A stretch of 64,000 bases of DNA from an uncultured Pelagibacteraceae bacterium (GTDB lineage: Bacteria > Pseudomonadota > Alphaproteobacteria > Pelagibacterales > Pelagibacteraceae), in the NCBI GenBank assembly GCA_902570125.1, contig CACFXK010000005.1, positions 1 through 64,000 of the forward strand, in the 5' to 3' direction. The translations under genes were made by a program, and so were the position numbers. The notes under the pieces are model-generated. The model worked only from the letters and a program-made list of their open reading frames with translations. It searched no databases and was not told where the DNA came from. Positions 28,963-38,129 of the stretch are shown piece by piece (the stretch's first letter is position 1; each line of letters opens with the position of its first letter).

Positions 28963-30087
28963 TTAGTTTACAGATTCAATCACTGTAGCAATTCCCATAC
29001 CCAAACCAATACACTGAGTTGAAAGTGCATATTTTTTATTTTCTCTCTTAAGTAATTCAGCAGCTTTGCCTGTAATTCTTGCGCCTGTTGCTCCAAGAGG
29101 ATGTCCAAGGGCAAGCGCTCCACCATCTAAATTAACTTTATCTTTATCTATACCTAAATCTTTAATACACGCTAAGGATTGCGACGCGAAAGCCTCATTC
29201 AATTCAACAATATCAATTTTATCTGCTGACAAATTAGCCCTTTCCAAAGCTTTTTTTGATGCTCCAATTGGACCTAATCCCATATAGTCAGGGTCACAAC
29301 CTTGTACTGCTGTAGATACAATTCTTCCCAAAATATTTAAATTGTTTTCTTTTGCATAACTTTCTTCACAAATTAATGTTGCAGCTGCACCATCGGTTAA
29401 AGGTGATGAAGTGGCTGCTGTAACAGTACCATTTTCATCGAATGCGAGTTTTAATCCATCCAACTTTTCCATTGTGCTGCCTGGTCTAATATTTCCATCG
29501 GTATCACAATCTCCGATTGATACAATTTCATTTTTAAAATTACCTTTTGTTTGTGCTTCATGCGCTTTTTGATGACTTGAGATTGCAAATTCCTGCTGTT
29601 CATGTCTTGAGATATTATATTTTTTAGCAACATTTTCAGCAGTAGTTCCCATTGAAAAATAAACGTGAGGATTATCATTTTTATTTTCAGGATAAGGTAT
29701 TGGATCAAAACCTGTATTAACTCTAGTCATACTTTCAACACCTCCACATATAAATACTTTCCCTGCTCCTAACGAAATTTTACCTGCAGCAATATGAATA
29801 GCTTCCATTGAGGAACCACACCATCTATCAACTGTCATTCCAGAAGTTTTAACATCCATATTAGTTAAAAATGTTGTTAACTTTCCAATATTAAATGACT
29901 GCTCTCCAGTTTGAAATGCACAACCAACAACAATATCCTCAATATCCTCTTTTTTAACATTGGATTTAGCAACTAAATTTTTAATCACTTCCGCTAGTAA
30001 ATTTACCGGCTTTGTATCTACGAGCGCACCTTTTCTCGCCATTGTGAAAGGTGATCTTGAGAAGCCAGCAATTACAGGTTTAAGCAT
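28963..30087 (-). CDS. thiolase (acetyl-CoA C-acyltransferase)
   Basis: VDRWCGSSMEAIH (acylated Cys), NEAFASQSL, GGALALGHPLGATGAR, STQCIGLGMG. Confidence 0.9.
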   Translation of the reverse strand: MLKPVIAGFSRSPFTMARKGALVDTKPVNLLAEVIKNLVAKSNVKKEDIEDIVVGCAFQTGEQSFNIGKLTTFLTNMDVKTSGMTVDRWCGSSMEAIHIAAGKISLGAGKVFICGGVESMTRVNTGFDPIPYPENKNDNPHVYFSMGTTAENVAKKYNISRHEQQEFAISSHQKAHEAQTKGNFKNEIVSIGDCDTDGNIRPGSTMEKLDGLKLAFDENGTVTAATSSPLTDGAAATLICEESYAKENNLNILGRIVSTAVQGCDPDYMGLGPIGASKKALERANLSADKIDIVELNEAFASQSLACIKDLGIDKDKVNLDGGALALGHPLGATGARITGKAAELLKRENKKYALSTQCIGLGMGIATVIESVN

Positions 30088-30103
30088 ATTAATAAATATA
30101 AGG

Positions 30104-31270
30104 TTAATCTGGAAATGGTAAAGAAGTTATAATGCCTTTTCTATTTTTTCCATTGAAAGTATTCACAAAAACCTCATTACCAATTTCCCAATAATCTTTT
30201 AAAATCATAGATAGGCCAATATTCTTTCTAAATCCTGGAGAATATATTCCTGATGCAATTTGCCCAATTTTTGCATTATCTTTTGAGTATACTGGTAAAG
30301 GTACACCGGTTGGCTTACACGGATCTCCATCAAACAAAATTCCTCTCATTCTTTGTACAATTCCATCAGATTGGATCTTTCTTAAAGCCTCTTTACCTAT
30401 AAAATCATGATCATCCTCTTGTTTGCAGTATTTTTCAAGATTACACTCAAGAGGATTATTTTCTCTTGTAAAGTCATTTCCATAAGACATTAACCCAGCC
30501 TCAATTCTATCAATTAAATTTGGGCATCCTGGTGAAATTTTAAATTTTTGTCCGCTTTCCCATATAGTATCCCAAAGTTTTTCTCCGAGTTCTATCTCAT
30601 TAAAATGTGTTTCAAATCCTTTAAAATATATTTCAAAACCATCTTGTTTACTGTAACCAGATCTTGCAATAATTTGTTTGGTTCCTAAAAAATCAAACAC
30701 TTTAAAATTAAAAAATTTCAACTTTTTTATATCCTCACCAAAAATTGAAATTAGTAGATCCTCAGATTTCGGACCTTGAATAGCTAATGGATATACATCT
30801 GGTTCGATAATTTCTACGTTTAATTTTGATCCTAAAGCAATTCCTTTTGCCCAAAGTAAAATATCAGAATCTGCAATAGAAATCCAAAACATATCATCGT
30901 CTAGTTTTAATAAAACTGGATCATTAATCATCCCAGCTGTGTCGTCAATTATTGGAATATAAAAACATTTACCGGTCTCCATTTTTTTTATGGATCGGGG
31001 TGTCATTTTTTGAACCAATTTTTCAGCATCAGGCCCTGTAATTTGTACTTGTCTCTGGCAAGACACATCCCACACTTGAACCTGCTCTCTTAAATGCCAG
31101 TAGTCTTCTTCTACAGTATTTTTAAAACCTTTTGGTAGTAGCATGTGATTAACAACAGTAAAATCAGATACTCCACATTCCTCTACTTTATTTGTAAATG
31201 GAGTTCGTCTTATACGCCTAGACATATTTAATTTTATATTTTTTTGTGTAATTAAATTTTCTTTACTCAT
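30104..31270 (-). CDS. GcvT-family methyltransferase, DMSP demethylase (DmdA)-like
   Basis: SRRIRRTPFTNKVEECGVSDFTVVNHMLLP, VQVWDVSCQRQVQITG, GMINDPVLLKL, SPGCPNLIDRIEAGLMSYGNDF. Resembles DmdA more than canonical GcvT, whose motif is around IDDL. Confidence 0.65.
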   Translation of the reverse strand: MSKENLITQKNIKLNMSRRIRRTPFTNKVEECGVSDFTVVNHMLLPKGFKNTVEEDYWHLREQVQVWDVSCQRQVQITGPDAEKLVQKMTPRSIKKMETGKCFYIPIIDDTAGMINDPVLLKLDDDMFWISIADSDILLWAKGIALGSKLNVEIIEPDVYPLAIQGPKSEDLLISIFGEDIKKLKFFNFKVFDFLGTKQIIARSGYSKQDGFEIYFKGFETHFNEIELGEKLWDTIWESGQKFKISPGCPNLIDRIEAGLMSYGNDFTRENNPLECNLEKYCKQEDDHDFIGKEALRKIQSDGIVQRMRGILFDGDPCKPTGVPLPVYSKDNAKIGQIASGIYSPGFRKNIGLSMILKDYWEIGNEVFVNTFNGKNRKGIITSLPFPD

Positions 31271-31271
31271 T

Positions 31272-31607
31272 TTATTTTGACCACCACACTGTGTAGCTAT
31301 TTTTAGAAATTATTATTGGAATATGATATTTTTTATTTTGATCTTCCATTTGAAATTTAATGTTAATTTCTGAAACTATTTTTTTTTCTGAAAAATAATT
31401 GCCAGTTTTACAAACCATTTCATACTCACACTTACAGTCATCTTTACTTAATTCAAATTCATGGATTATTCGTCCACCTTCATCAGATTTAGTCTCACAG
31501 AAAACTTTCTTTTTTCCATTTTCATTAATTTGATAAATAATTACTTCAACATTTGCAGCGTGCGAGCCATTTGTTGCATCCAATAAGTGAGAAGAGAAAG
31601 TTGCCAC
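31272..31607 (-). CDS. transthyretin-like / 5-hydroxyisourate hydrolase-like protein with altered C-terminal signature
   Basis: FSSHLLDATNGSHAANVEV (His), GGRIIHEF (Arg), KKYHIPIIIS (His). C terminus is YTVWWSK instead of YRGS. Confidence 0.7.
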   Translation of the reverse strand: MATFSSHLLDATNGSHAANVEVIIYQINENGKKKVFCETKSDEGGRIIHEFELSKDDCKCEYEMVCKTGNYFSEKKIVSEINIKFQMEDQNKKYHIPIIISKNSYTVWWSK

Positions 31608-31609
31608 AA

Positions 31610-33352
31610 TTATTCTATTGAGGATTTCTCTCTTTTACTTGCAACTGCAGAGACTATTGGGCTTAACACAGGTTTTGCTTTAACATTTACACATGCGGGT
31701 TTCCCACTTTTCATTGCTCTTTTAAGTGCAGGACCAAGTTCTTCTCTTTTATTAACTAATTCTCCATGTCCTCCAAAACCCTCAAATATCTTGTGAAATG
31801 GTATATCACGAAAATCAGTTCCCACACTTTTTCCACTTTTAAATAACCTCTCTTGTTGCTGACCAATTGAGGCAAGACCTCCGTTATTATCAATTACAAC
31901 AGTAATAGGTTTTTTTTCATAAAATACACTTTCGATAGACATACCTCCTGATAAAAACGCACCATCACCACTAATCAAAACTACATTTGAATCTGGATTA
32001 TGATTTTTAGCAGATAGAGCGAATGAAACTCCAACACCTAACATGCTAAAAGTTCCAGGATGCAATATACCTTTTAATTTTTTCCCTTTGGCACCTGCGA
32101 TGTTGATTGCAATTTCTGACCAAAAATGAGTATTGCCTCCATCTATAACAAGCCAATCATTTTCATTCATTGCATCTTGAACATCCAATGAAAGTTGTAG
32201 AGGGTGAATTTTTCCTCCATTTTTTTTAGATGCTTCAGCTTCAATTTCTAAATCTTTCAAAGATTTATCTACCCACTCTTTCTTCTTTTTTTTATTTTCC
32301 TCAAACCAATTTGTATCTAAAAACCATTTATTATTTTTTTTTAGGTTGGATAATGTATCTAAAAAAACACCAGGATCGCTTAGTAAACTTAAATCTGCAG
32401 CTCTATTAAGTTCTAATTCTTCATGTGAACCATTTACACAAACTAATTTTGTTGATTCTGGTATAAATGGTGGATTTCCAAAATTTAATTGATTATCTAA
32501 TCTAGCTCCAACGACAAGAACCAGATCTGAATTTTGTAATGCAAATTCTGAGGGAGGGTATTGATGTATATCAGCCAACCCCATGTAAGCGTTAGCTTCC
32601 TCTCCTAATAATTTTTGATGATAAGGAACATTAAAAATTGGTATTTTTAAATTATTACCAGCTGCTTCAAGATTTTTTTCTGAATGTGACCACCAAACAC
32701 CGTGTCCGCCAATGATGACTGGTTTTTTTGAATTACAAGCAAGTTCTAAGACTTTAGAGAGTGAATTTGGATCTGGCCACGCTTTAGCTATAGGTTTTGC
32801 TTTTTGAGAATACGGTCTTTCTTCTAAGCCAACTTCCTCAGCAAAAGATGAAAACATAATATCAACTGGAAGACTAAGATGTACAGCACCTGGATATCCG
32901 TTAGTTGCAATATGATATGCTTTGTCTACAAATTCTCTTATTCTAGTTCCATCTGTAATACTTGCACTATATTTGGTTAAGGGGGCTGCAATTGAAACAT
33001 CGTCAATTTCTTTAAAACCACCTGAACCTTGTCTTTTAAGACTGCTAGATCCTGTGATGTAAATAATGGGACTTCTTTCACCCCAAGCTTCCATCATTGA
33101 AGGTACAGCATTAGTAAATCCTTCAGGTCCAACTAAACAGACTGACGGTTTACGAGTAATTCTTGTATTGCCGTCTGCTAAATGTCCAGCAATCTGTTCA
33201 TGAGGAGTGTTTATGACTTCAATTTGGCATTCAGCAAAACCTTCAATTGCTGGATTACAAAACCCCCCCGAAAGAGTGAAAACTTTCCTAATTCCTTTGT
33301 CTTTTAGAGCCCTTGCTAGTAATGCTCCACCTCTAATTTTATTTTCACTCAT
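31610..33352 (-). CDS. thiamine-pyrophosphate-dependent enzyme, acetolactate-synthase/2-hydroxyacyl-CoA lyase-like
   Basis: NTPHEQIAGHLADG (catalytic Glu), GDGAFLSGGMSIESVFYEKKPITVVIDNNG TPP motif. Confidence 0.8.
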   Translation of the reverse strand: MSENKIRGGALLARALKDKGIRKVFTLSGGFCNPAIEGFAECQIEVINTPHEQIAGHLADGNTRITRKPSVCLVGPEGFTNAVPSMMEAWGERSPIIYITGSSSLKRQGSGGFKEIDDVSIAAPLTKYSASITDGTRIREFVDKAYHIATNGYPGAVHLSLPVDIMFSSFAEEVGLEERPYSQKAKPIAKAWPDPNSLSKVLELACNSKKPVIIGGHGVWWSHSEKNLEAAGNNLKIPIFNVPYHQKLLGEEANAYMGLADIHQYPPSEFALQNSDLVLVVGARLDNQLNFGNPPFIPESTKLVCVNGSHEELELNRAADLSLLSDPGVFLDTLSNLKKNNKWFLDTNWFEENKKKKKEWVDKSLKDLEIEAEASKKNGGKIHPLQLSLDVQDAMNENDWLVIDGGNTHFWSEIAINIAGAKGKKLKGILHPGTFSMLGVGVSFALSAKNHNPDSNVVLISGDGAFLSGGMSIESVFYEKKPITVVIDNNGGLASIGQQQERLFKSGKSVGTDFRDIPFHKIFEGFGGHGELVNKREELGPALKRAMKSGKPACVNVKAKPVLSPIVSAVASKREKSSIE

Positions 33353-34516
33353 TTAGTAATCTACCTTATTTATAGTATTATCTATTACTATATTAGAAGT
33401 TACATCATTAATATCATTTAATCCTACTAACCCGAGTGTAGTGCTAGCTTCTTCTTTAATTATTTCCACAATTCTCCTTAATCCTTTTCTTCCATCAGCG
33501 CCCATCGCATACATTACAGGCCTACCAATCATTGCATAATCGGCACCAAATGCAAGCGCTCTCACGATATCACTTCCACTCCTTATTCCGCTATCGAAGA
33601 TTAAAGGAAAATCACTTCCTACTGATTTTCTGATTATTGGAAGCATATTTATTGCTGCTGTAGCACTATCTAATTGTCTGCCTCCATGATTTGAGACTTG
33701 AATTGCATCAGCACCAGCTTCCTTTATTTGTGTTGCATCGTCAGGAGACATTACTCCTTTGATTATCAATTTACCTTTCCATTTATCTCTTACTCTCTTT
33801 AAAGTATCCCAATCTGTAGAACCTCTACTTTCTTTTCTTTTAAAAATACCGTCTCCACTTTTAGATGTTACATAGTTCATTGGTTTGGGAATGCCACTGA
33901 GTAAAGTAGAAAGAGACCAAGTAGGGTGAGTTGCAAAATCAAAAAATTGTTTTGGACCTATTTTAAAAGGATAAGAGAAACCATTTTTATCATCTCTAGT
34001 TCGTCTGGATAGTACTGGAACATCTACGGTTAATATTGCAACTTCGTATCCAGTATTCTTAGCTCTATCCAAAAGTTCCATAACAAAATTTTCATCCTGA
34101 AATATATATAGCTGCATCCAGGAGTGACCTTCTGAAAGTTCATACATTTTTTCTAAAGTTGTAGTAGAAGCCATAGAAACACAAGTAGGTATATTATTCC
34201 TCGCACTTTCAGCAGCTAACATAGAGTCTGCTCCAGGCCATGATAAATTAGTCATTCCCATTGGAGCAAACCCAAATGGAAAATCAAATTCATAACCTAA
34301 TACTTTTTTCTTAAGAGATCTTTTCTCAACATTTCTTAAAACTTTAGGTTCAAGTCTAATCTGATCTAATGCTTTGCTATTTATTTCTGCTAATTTTTCG
34401 TCTCCAGATGCTCCATCAATAAAATCAAAAACTAATTTAGGTAGACGTTTTCTTGACAATTCTCTTGCATCTTTAATACTAAAAATTTTTTGACTTGGTA
34501 AAATATTATCACTCAT
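33353..34516 (-). CDS. FMN-dependent alpha-hydroxy-acid oxidase/dehydrogenase (LldD/glycolate oxidase family)
   Basis: FDFIDGASGDE, FGFAPMGMTNLSWPGADSMLA, QLYIFQD, KGVMSPDDA, VSNHGGRQLDSA, DSGIRSGSDIVRALAFGADYAMIGRP. Confidence 0.9.
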   Translation of the reverse strand: MSDNILPSQKIFSIKDARELSRKRLPKLVFDFIDGASGDEKLAEINSKALDQIRLEPKVLRNVEKRSLKKKVLGYEFDFPFGFAPMGMTNLSWPGADSMLAAESARNNIPTCVSMASTTTLEKMYELSEGHSWMQLYIFQDENFVMELLDRAKNTGYEVAILTVDVPVLSRRTRDDKNGFSYPFKIGPKQFFDFATHPTWSLSTLLSGIPKPMNYVTSKSGDGIFKRKESRGSTDWDTLKRVRDKWKGKLIIKGVMSPDDATQIKEAGADAIQVSNHGGRQLDSATAAINMLPIIRKSVGSDFPLIFDSGIRSGSDIVRALAFGADYAMIGRPVMYAMGADGRKGLRRIVEIIKEEASTTLGLVGLNDINDVTSNIVIDNTINKVDY

Positions 34517-35201
34517 TATTAATTTTAATATATTCTTTTAAATTAAGTTGTTTATTTTGATCAACAAAATAAGCATTATGACTTTCTCTTGAAGAATAAA
34601 CCTCAGTTGGTTTTCCGTCAATAAAAAGTACCGCAACTCCATCATCAACAGCTATACCATTTGGTAAATTTTTGTTTTTTATACTTTGTCTATATTTATC
34701 TGCTCTTTTTGCATCTGAATAATGGGGAGTAAAGCTTCCAGATATAAGTCCAACACCGTTTAATGTTTTAAAACCAGGCCCATCTGAATCTGTAAGAAAA
34801 TAATCAAACCAACATGCAGCCCCAGCACTTACACCAGAAAGAATTATTCCTGAGTTATAAACTTCTTTAAAAATTCCAAATAAATTATTTCTTTTCCATA
34901 AGTCGAGCATAAATTTAGTATTACCTCCACCAACATAAATAGCATCTAAATTTGAAATCCAGTTTTCAAAACCCTTAACATTTGAGACAAGATTGAAATG
35001 AGAAACTTTAAAATTAGTATTTTTAAATCTTTCATAGAATAGCTCAGTTTTTTTTACGTCATCATTACTAGCAGTTGGTAAAAACCCTATAGAGCATTTT
35101 TTTTTACTTATTTGATCTAAAAAAAATTGATCTAAATCGCTATCTTCATCATGAGTGAAACCCCCACCTCCAACTGCTATTATTTGATTTTTACCCTTCA
35201 C
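34509..35201 (-). CDS. peptidase S51 / class I glutamine-amidotransferase-like protein
   Basis: AVGGGGFTHDED, IYVGGGNTKFML, LSGVSAGAACWFD (nucleophile Ser). Confidence 0.8.
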   Translation of the reverse strand: MKGKNQIIAVGGGGFTHDEDSDLDQFFLDQISKKKCSIGFLPTASNDDVKKTELFYERFKNTNFKVSHFNLVSNVKGFENWISNLDAIYVGGGNTKFMLDLWKRNNLFGIFKEVYNSGIILSGVSAGAACWFDYFLTDSDGPGFKTLNGVGLISGSFTPHYSDAKRADKYRQSIKNKNLPNGIAVDDGVAVLFIDGKPTEVYSSRESHNAYFVDQNKQLNLKEYIKINNE

Positions 35202-35214
35202 TAAATAAATTTTT

Positions 35215-36444
35215 TTAATTTGTGGTTTTAATACCAGGCCAAGGATTAGGTGCTTTAGGAATATTTCTATTTAGACCTCTAACAATTTCTCCTTTTGCAT
35301 CATACATTGGCAGTTTACAAATTTCTCCTTTATGTACTTTTCCATCAGTGCATTTAACATCAACAACATCTCCTGGTCCATTTTCATTATTATCGAGGTG
35401 CACAATACCAACTCCACAAATTTGATATGGCGACCAAGTACTAGAAGTTATTTTACCAATATTTTTTTCATTTATTTTAATACTTTCACCTTTAATAGCA
35501 GTTCCCTCTGCAACTCTAATCCCCCATGTTTTACATTTTTTATCTGATGTCATGAGAGCTTCTTTTCCAATAAAATCTTCTTTATCAAAATTAATAAAAC
35601 GCCCAAGACCGACCGAAAATGGATTTGTTTTTTTTGTAAAATCTTGTCCTGCAGATAGTAGACCTGCCTCAATTCTTCTACATCTAAAACCTGGAGTGGC
35701 AACTAAAATCATACCTAATTTTTCTCCTTCTTCAAGAATGTAGTCTCCTATTTTTTCAGTTTCATTTTCAGGTCGAAAATAAATTTCCCAACCTAACTCA
35801 TTTGTAAAACCACTTCGGCTTACAATTACTTTTTGATCTAAGATTTGTAATTCTTTCCAATCAAAATATTTCCAGTCATTTTCAGAAAATCCATCTGCTA
35901 TATTTTCTAAAAGTTTCATTGATAAAGGACCCTGTATTTGACTTACCCATACCTCAGGGTCTTTTATTTCAACATCCATATTTTTTGAGTGAGCTTTATA
36001 CCAAGAAAAAAGATCCCCATCTGCTTGAGCAAACCAATATTTATCTTCTTCAATTTTTAATAGAACTCCATCAGTAATCATTCCTCCATCGTGATAGCAA
36101 GCGAACTGGTACGAGCATCTACCTTTCGATATTTTTGATACATCTCTTGGAAATATATTTTGTAATAGCTTTAATGAATCCGGACCAGATATTTCAAATG
36201 GATGTTCGCCAGTATGTCTAAATATTATTTCTTGCCGTCCTTTCCAATACATTTCTTCAGGACTTACATTAGATAATTTCTCAAGTGTTAATCTTCCAGC
36301 ATAATTAGAATACTCAGGATCATATGGTAGCTCTTGGTAGGTTAATGGATGAACCTGAATTGATCTTGCAAGCTCCAAAGAGTTAGAATTTTCAAGGTTT
36401 ACAGGCTTTACTGTAAACCTATATTTATTGATTAAATCTTTCAT
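35215..36444 (-). CDS. GcvT/aminomethyltransferase-family protein, diverged second copy
   Basis: HPFEISGPDSLKLLQNIFPRDVSKISKGRCSYQFACYHDGGMITDGVLLKI, SRSGFTNELGWEIYF, RRIEAGLLSAGQDF, FIGKEAL. Confidence 0.8.
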   Translation of the reverse strand: MKDLINKYRFTVKPVNLENSNSLELARSIQVHPLTYQELPYDPEYSNYAGRLTLEKLSNVSPEEMYWKGRQEIIFRHTGEHPFEISGPDSLKLLQNIFPRDVSKISKGRCSYQFACYHDGGMITDGVLLKIEEDKYWFAQADGDLFSWYKAHSKNMDVEIKDPEVWVSQIQGPLSMKLLENIADGFSENDWKYFDWKELQILDQKVIVSRSGFTNELGWEIYFRPENETEKIGDYILEEGEKLGMILVATPGFRCRRIEAGLLSAGQDFTKKTNPFSVGLGRFINFDKEDFIGKEALMTSDKKCKTWGIRVAEGTAIKGESIKINEKNIGKITSSTWSPYQICGVGIVHLDNNENGPGDVVDVKCTDGKVHKGEICKLPMYDAKGEIVRGLNRNIPKAPNPWPGIKTTN

Positions 36445-36559
36445 TACTTCTTTTTAAATAATCAAAATACATCAATAAAACAAATAAAAAAGAACCATTT
36501 TCACTGTTGCTATATAAGTTGCTAATTGTTACCTTTTATTTTTTTAAAGAGAGGAAATT

Positions 36560-38047
36560 ATGAAAAACATTTTTAAATTGATATCAGTTTCATTGGTATC
36601 ACTATTTGTAACGTTTTCTTTAGCTAATGCATCAAGTGGAGTTTTTAAATTATCTCATGATGTTGGTTTTGGAAAAGATACAAATTTAGACGCAATTACT
36701 AAAGGACGACTGTTTCAGGTAGTAATAATGACACAGAACCGTCTTGTTAGAAAAGATCTTAAAGGGGTTACATCTCCTGAGCTAGCAACAGACTGGTCAG
36801 GAAATGCTGATGCAACAGAATGGACTTTTAATTTAAGAAAAGGTGTTAAATTCCATGATGGATCTGAGTTTGATGCAGAGGATGTAAAATACTCTTTGAT
36901 GAGAGTTAAAGATCCTGAAATTGGTTCACCTGCTAAGAAAAGTATGAGTGCAGTAACAGATATTGAAGTTGTAGACTCACACACAGTTAAAATGAAGTTG
37001 AATACATCTTTTGCAGATTTTCCACTTTTATTAACTGACTATAGATTAAGAATGATACCTAGCGGATCAGGAGATACTATTGGAAAAACAGGTATTGGAA
37101 CTGGACCCTTTATAGTAGAAAAGTTTGATGCTGAAGGAACAACAATTCTTAAAGCAAACCCAGATTATTGGGAAGGAGCACCTAAACTTGCTGAAGTACA
37201 TGTAATAGCTATCCCAGATGGTCAAGCTAGAATTCAAGCTCTACTAACAGGTCAAATTGATATGAATAGATATGTTCCATTCAATCAGAAAAAAATATTT
37301 GATAATAATTCAAAGTTTAACGTTTCAGTTATACCTACAGGAAACTGGAGAGGTATGGTGATGAGAACAGACGTTGCACCATTTGATGACGTGAGAGTAA
37401 GAAAGGCTGTCAGAATAGCTGTAGATAGACAAGAATTAGTTGATCTTGTTATGGCTGGAGCAGCAACAGTGTCATGTGATACTCCAGTTGCACCTTCAGA
37501 TCAATATAGAATGAATAAGAAATGTCCACCTCAACCAGCAACTGCAAAAAAATTACTTGCTGAAGCAGGTTATCCAGATGGGATTGATATGACAATTCAC
37601 GTTTCTACAAAAGAACCAACGTGGCCAACTATTGCTGAGGTTTTACAACAACAATTTGCAAAAGCTAACATTAGAGCAGACATTCAAATGACACCTTCAA
37701 AAAGTTATTGGAATGAAACTTGGATGAAAAAGGCTGTAGCAATGACGCGTTGGAATGAGAGACCTGCGGACAGTATTTTGCATGAAGCTTACCATAGTGA
37801 AGCAAAATGGAACGAGTCTTTCTATAAAAGTGCTTCTTTTGACAAAAATTTAGCTGAAGCTAGAGGAGAGTTAAAATTTAGCAAACGAAAAGCAGCATAC
37901 ATCAATGCTCAGAAAACTCTATGGGAAGAGTCTGGAACAATGATTCCTTACCACGTATCTAGACTGGTTGTCACATCTTCTAAAGTGAAAAACCTCGACG
38001 AAGTTGAGTATTTTTCAATTAGATGGCACACAGTTAGCGTTCAATAA
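36560..38047 (+). CDS. ABC transporter substrate-binding protein, family 5 (dipeptide/oligopeptide type)
   Basis: Signal peptide; ATDWSGNADATEWTFNLRKGVKFHDGSEFDAEDVKYSL; RKAVRIAVDRQELVDLV. Confidence 0.9.
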   Translation: MKNIFKLISVSLVSLFVTFSLANASSGVFKLSHDVGFGKDTNLDAITKGRLFQVVIMTQNRLVRKDLKGVTSPELATDWSGNADATEWTFNLRKGVKFHDGSEFDAEDVKYSLMRVKDPEIGSPAKKSMSAVTDIEVVDSHTVKMKLNTSFADFPLLLTDYRLRMIPSGSGDTIGKTGIGTGPFIVEKFDAEGTTILKANPDYWEGAPKLAEVHVIAIPDGQARIQALLTGQIDMNRYVPFNQKKIFDNNSKFNVSVIPTGNWRGMVMRTDVAPFDDVRVRKAVRIAVDRQELVDLVMAGAATVSCDTPVAPSDQYRMNKKCPPQPATAKKLLAEAGYPDGIDMTIHVSTKEPTWPTIAEVLQQQFAKANIRADIQMTPSKSYWNETWMKKAVAMTRWNERPADSILHEAYHSEAKWNESFYKSASFDKNLAEARGELKFSKRKAAYINAQKTLWEESGTMIPYHVSRLVVTSSKVKNLDEVEYFSIRWHTVSVQ

Positions 38048-38055
38048 TAATTTTG

Positions 38056-38085
38056 TTTTACAGGCCTTTAAGTAGGCCTGTAAAA
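38056..38085 (+). terminator. intercistronic hairpin between the SBP and permease genes (terminator or mRNA 3'-end stabiliser)
   Basis: TTTTACAGGCCT-TTAAGT-AGGCCTGTAAAA, perfect 12-bp stem with a weak U-rich tail (CCTCTTTCATTT). Confidence 0.7.
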
Positions 38086-38129
38086 CCTCTTTCATTTCTA
38101 AATAAATAATTTAAAATTTAAGTATTCTT

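Noticed and set aside
31610-33352. TPP enzyme as glyoxylate carboligase linked to urate breakdown via the HIUase-like neighbour
   Set aside because: Gcl lacks the conserved catalytic Glu, whereas this protein has PHEQ; no uricase, OHCU decarboxylase or allantoinase is in the window.
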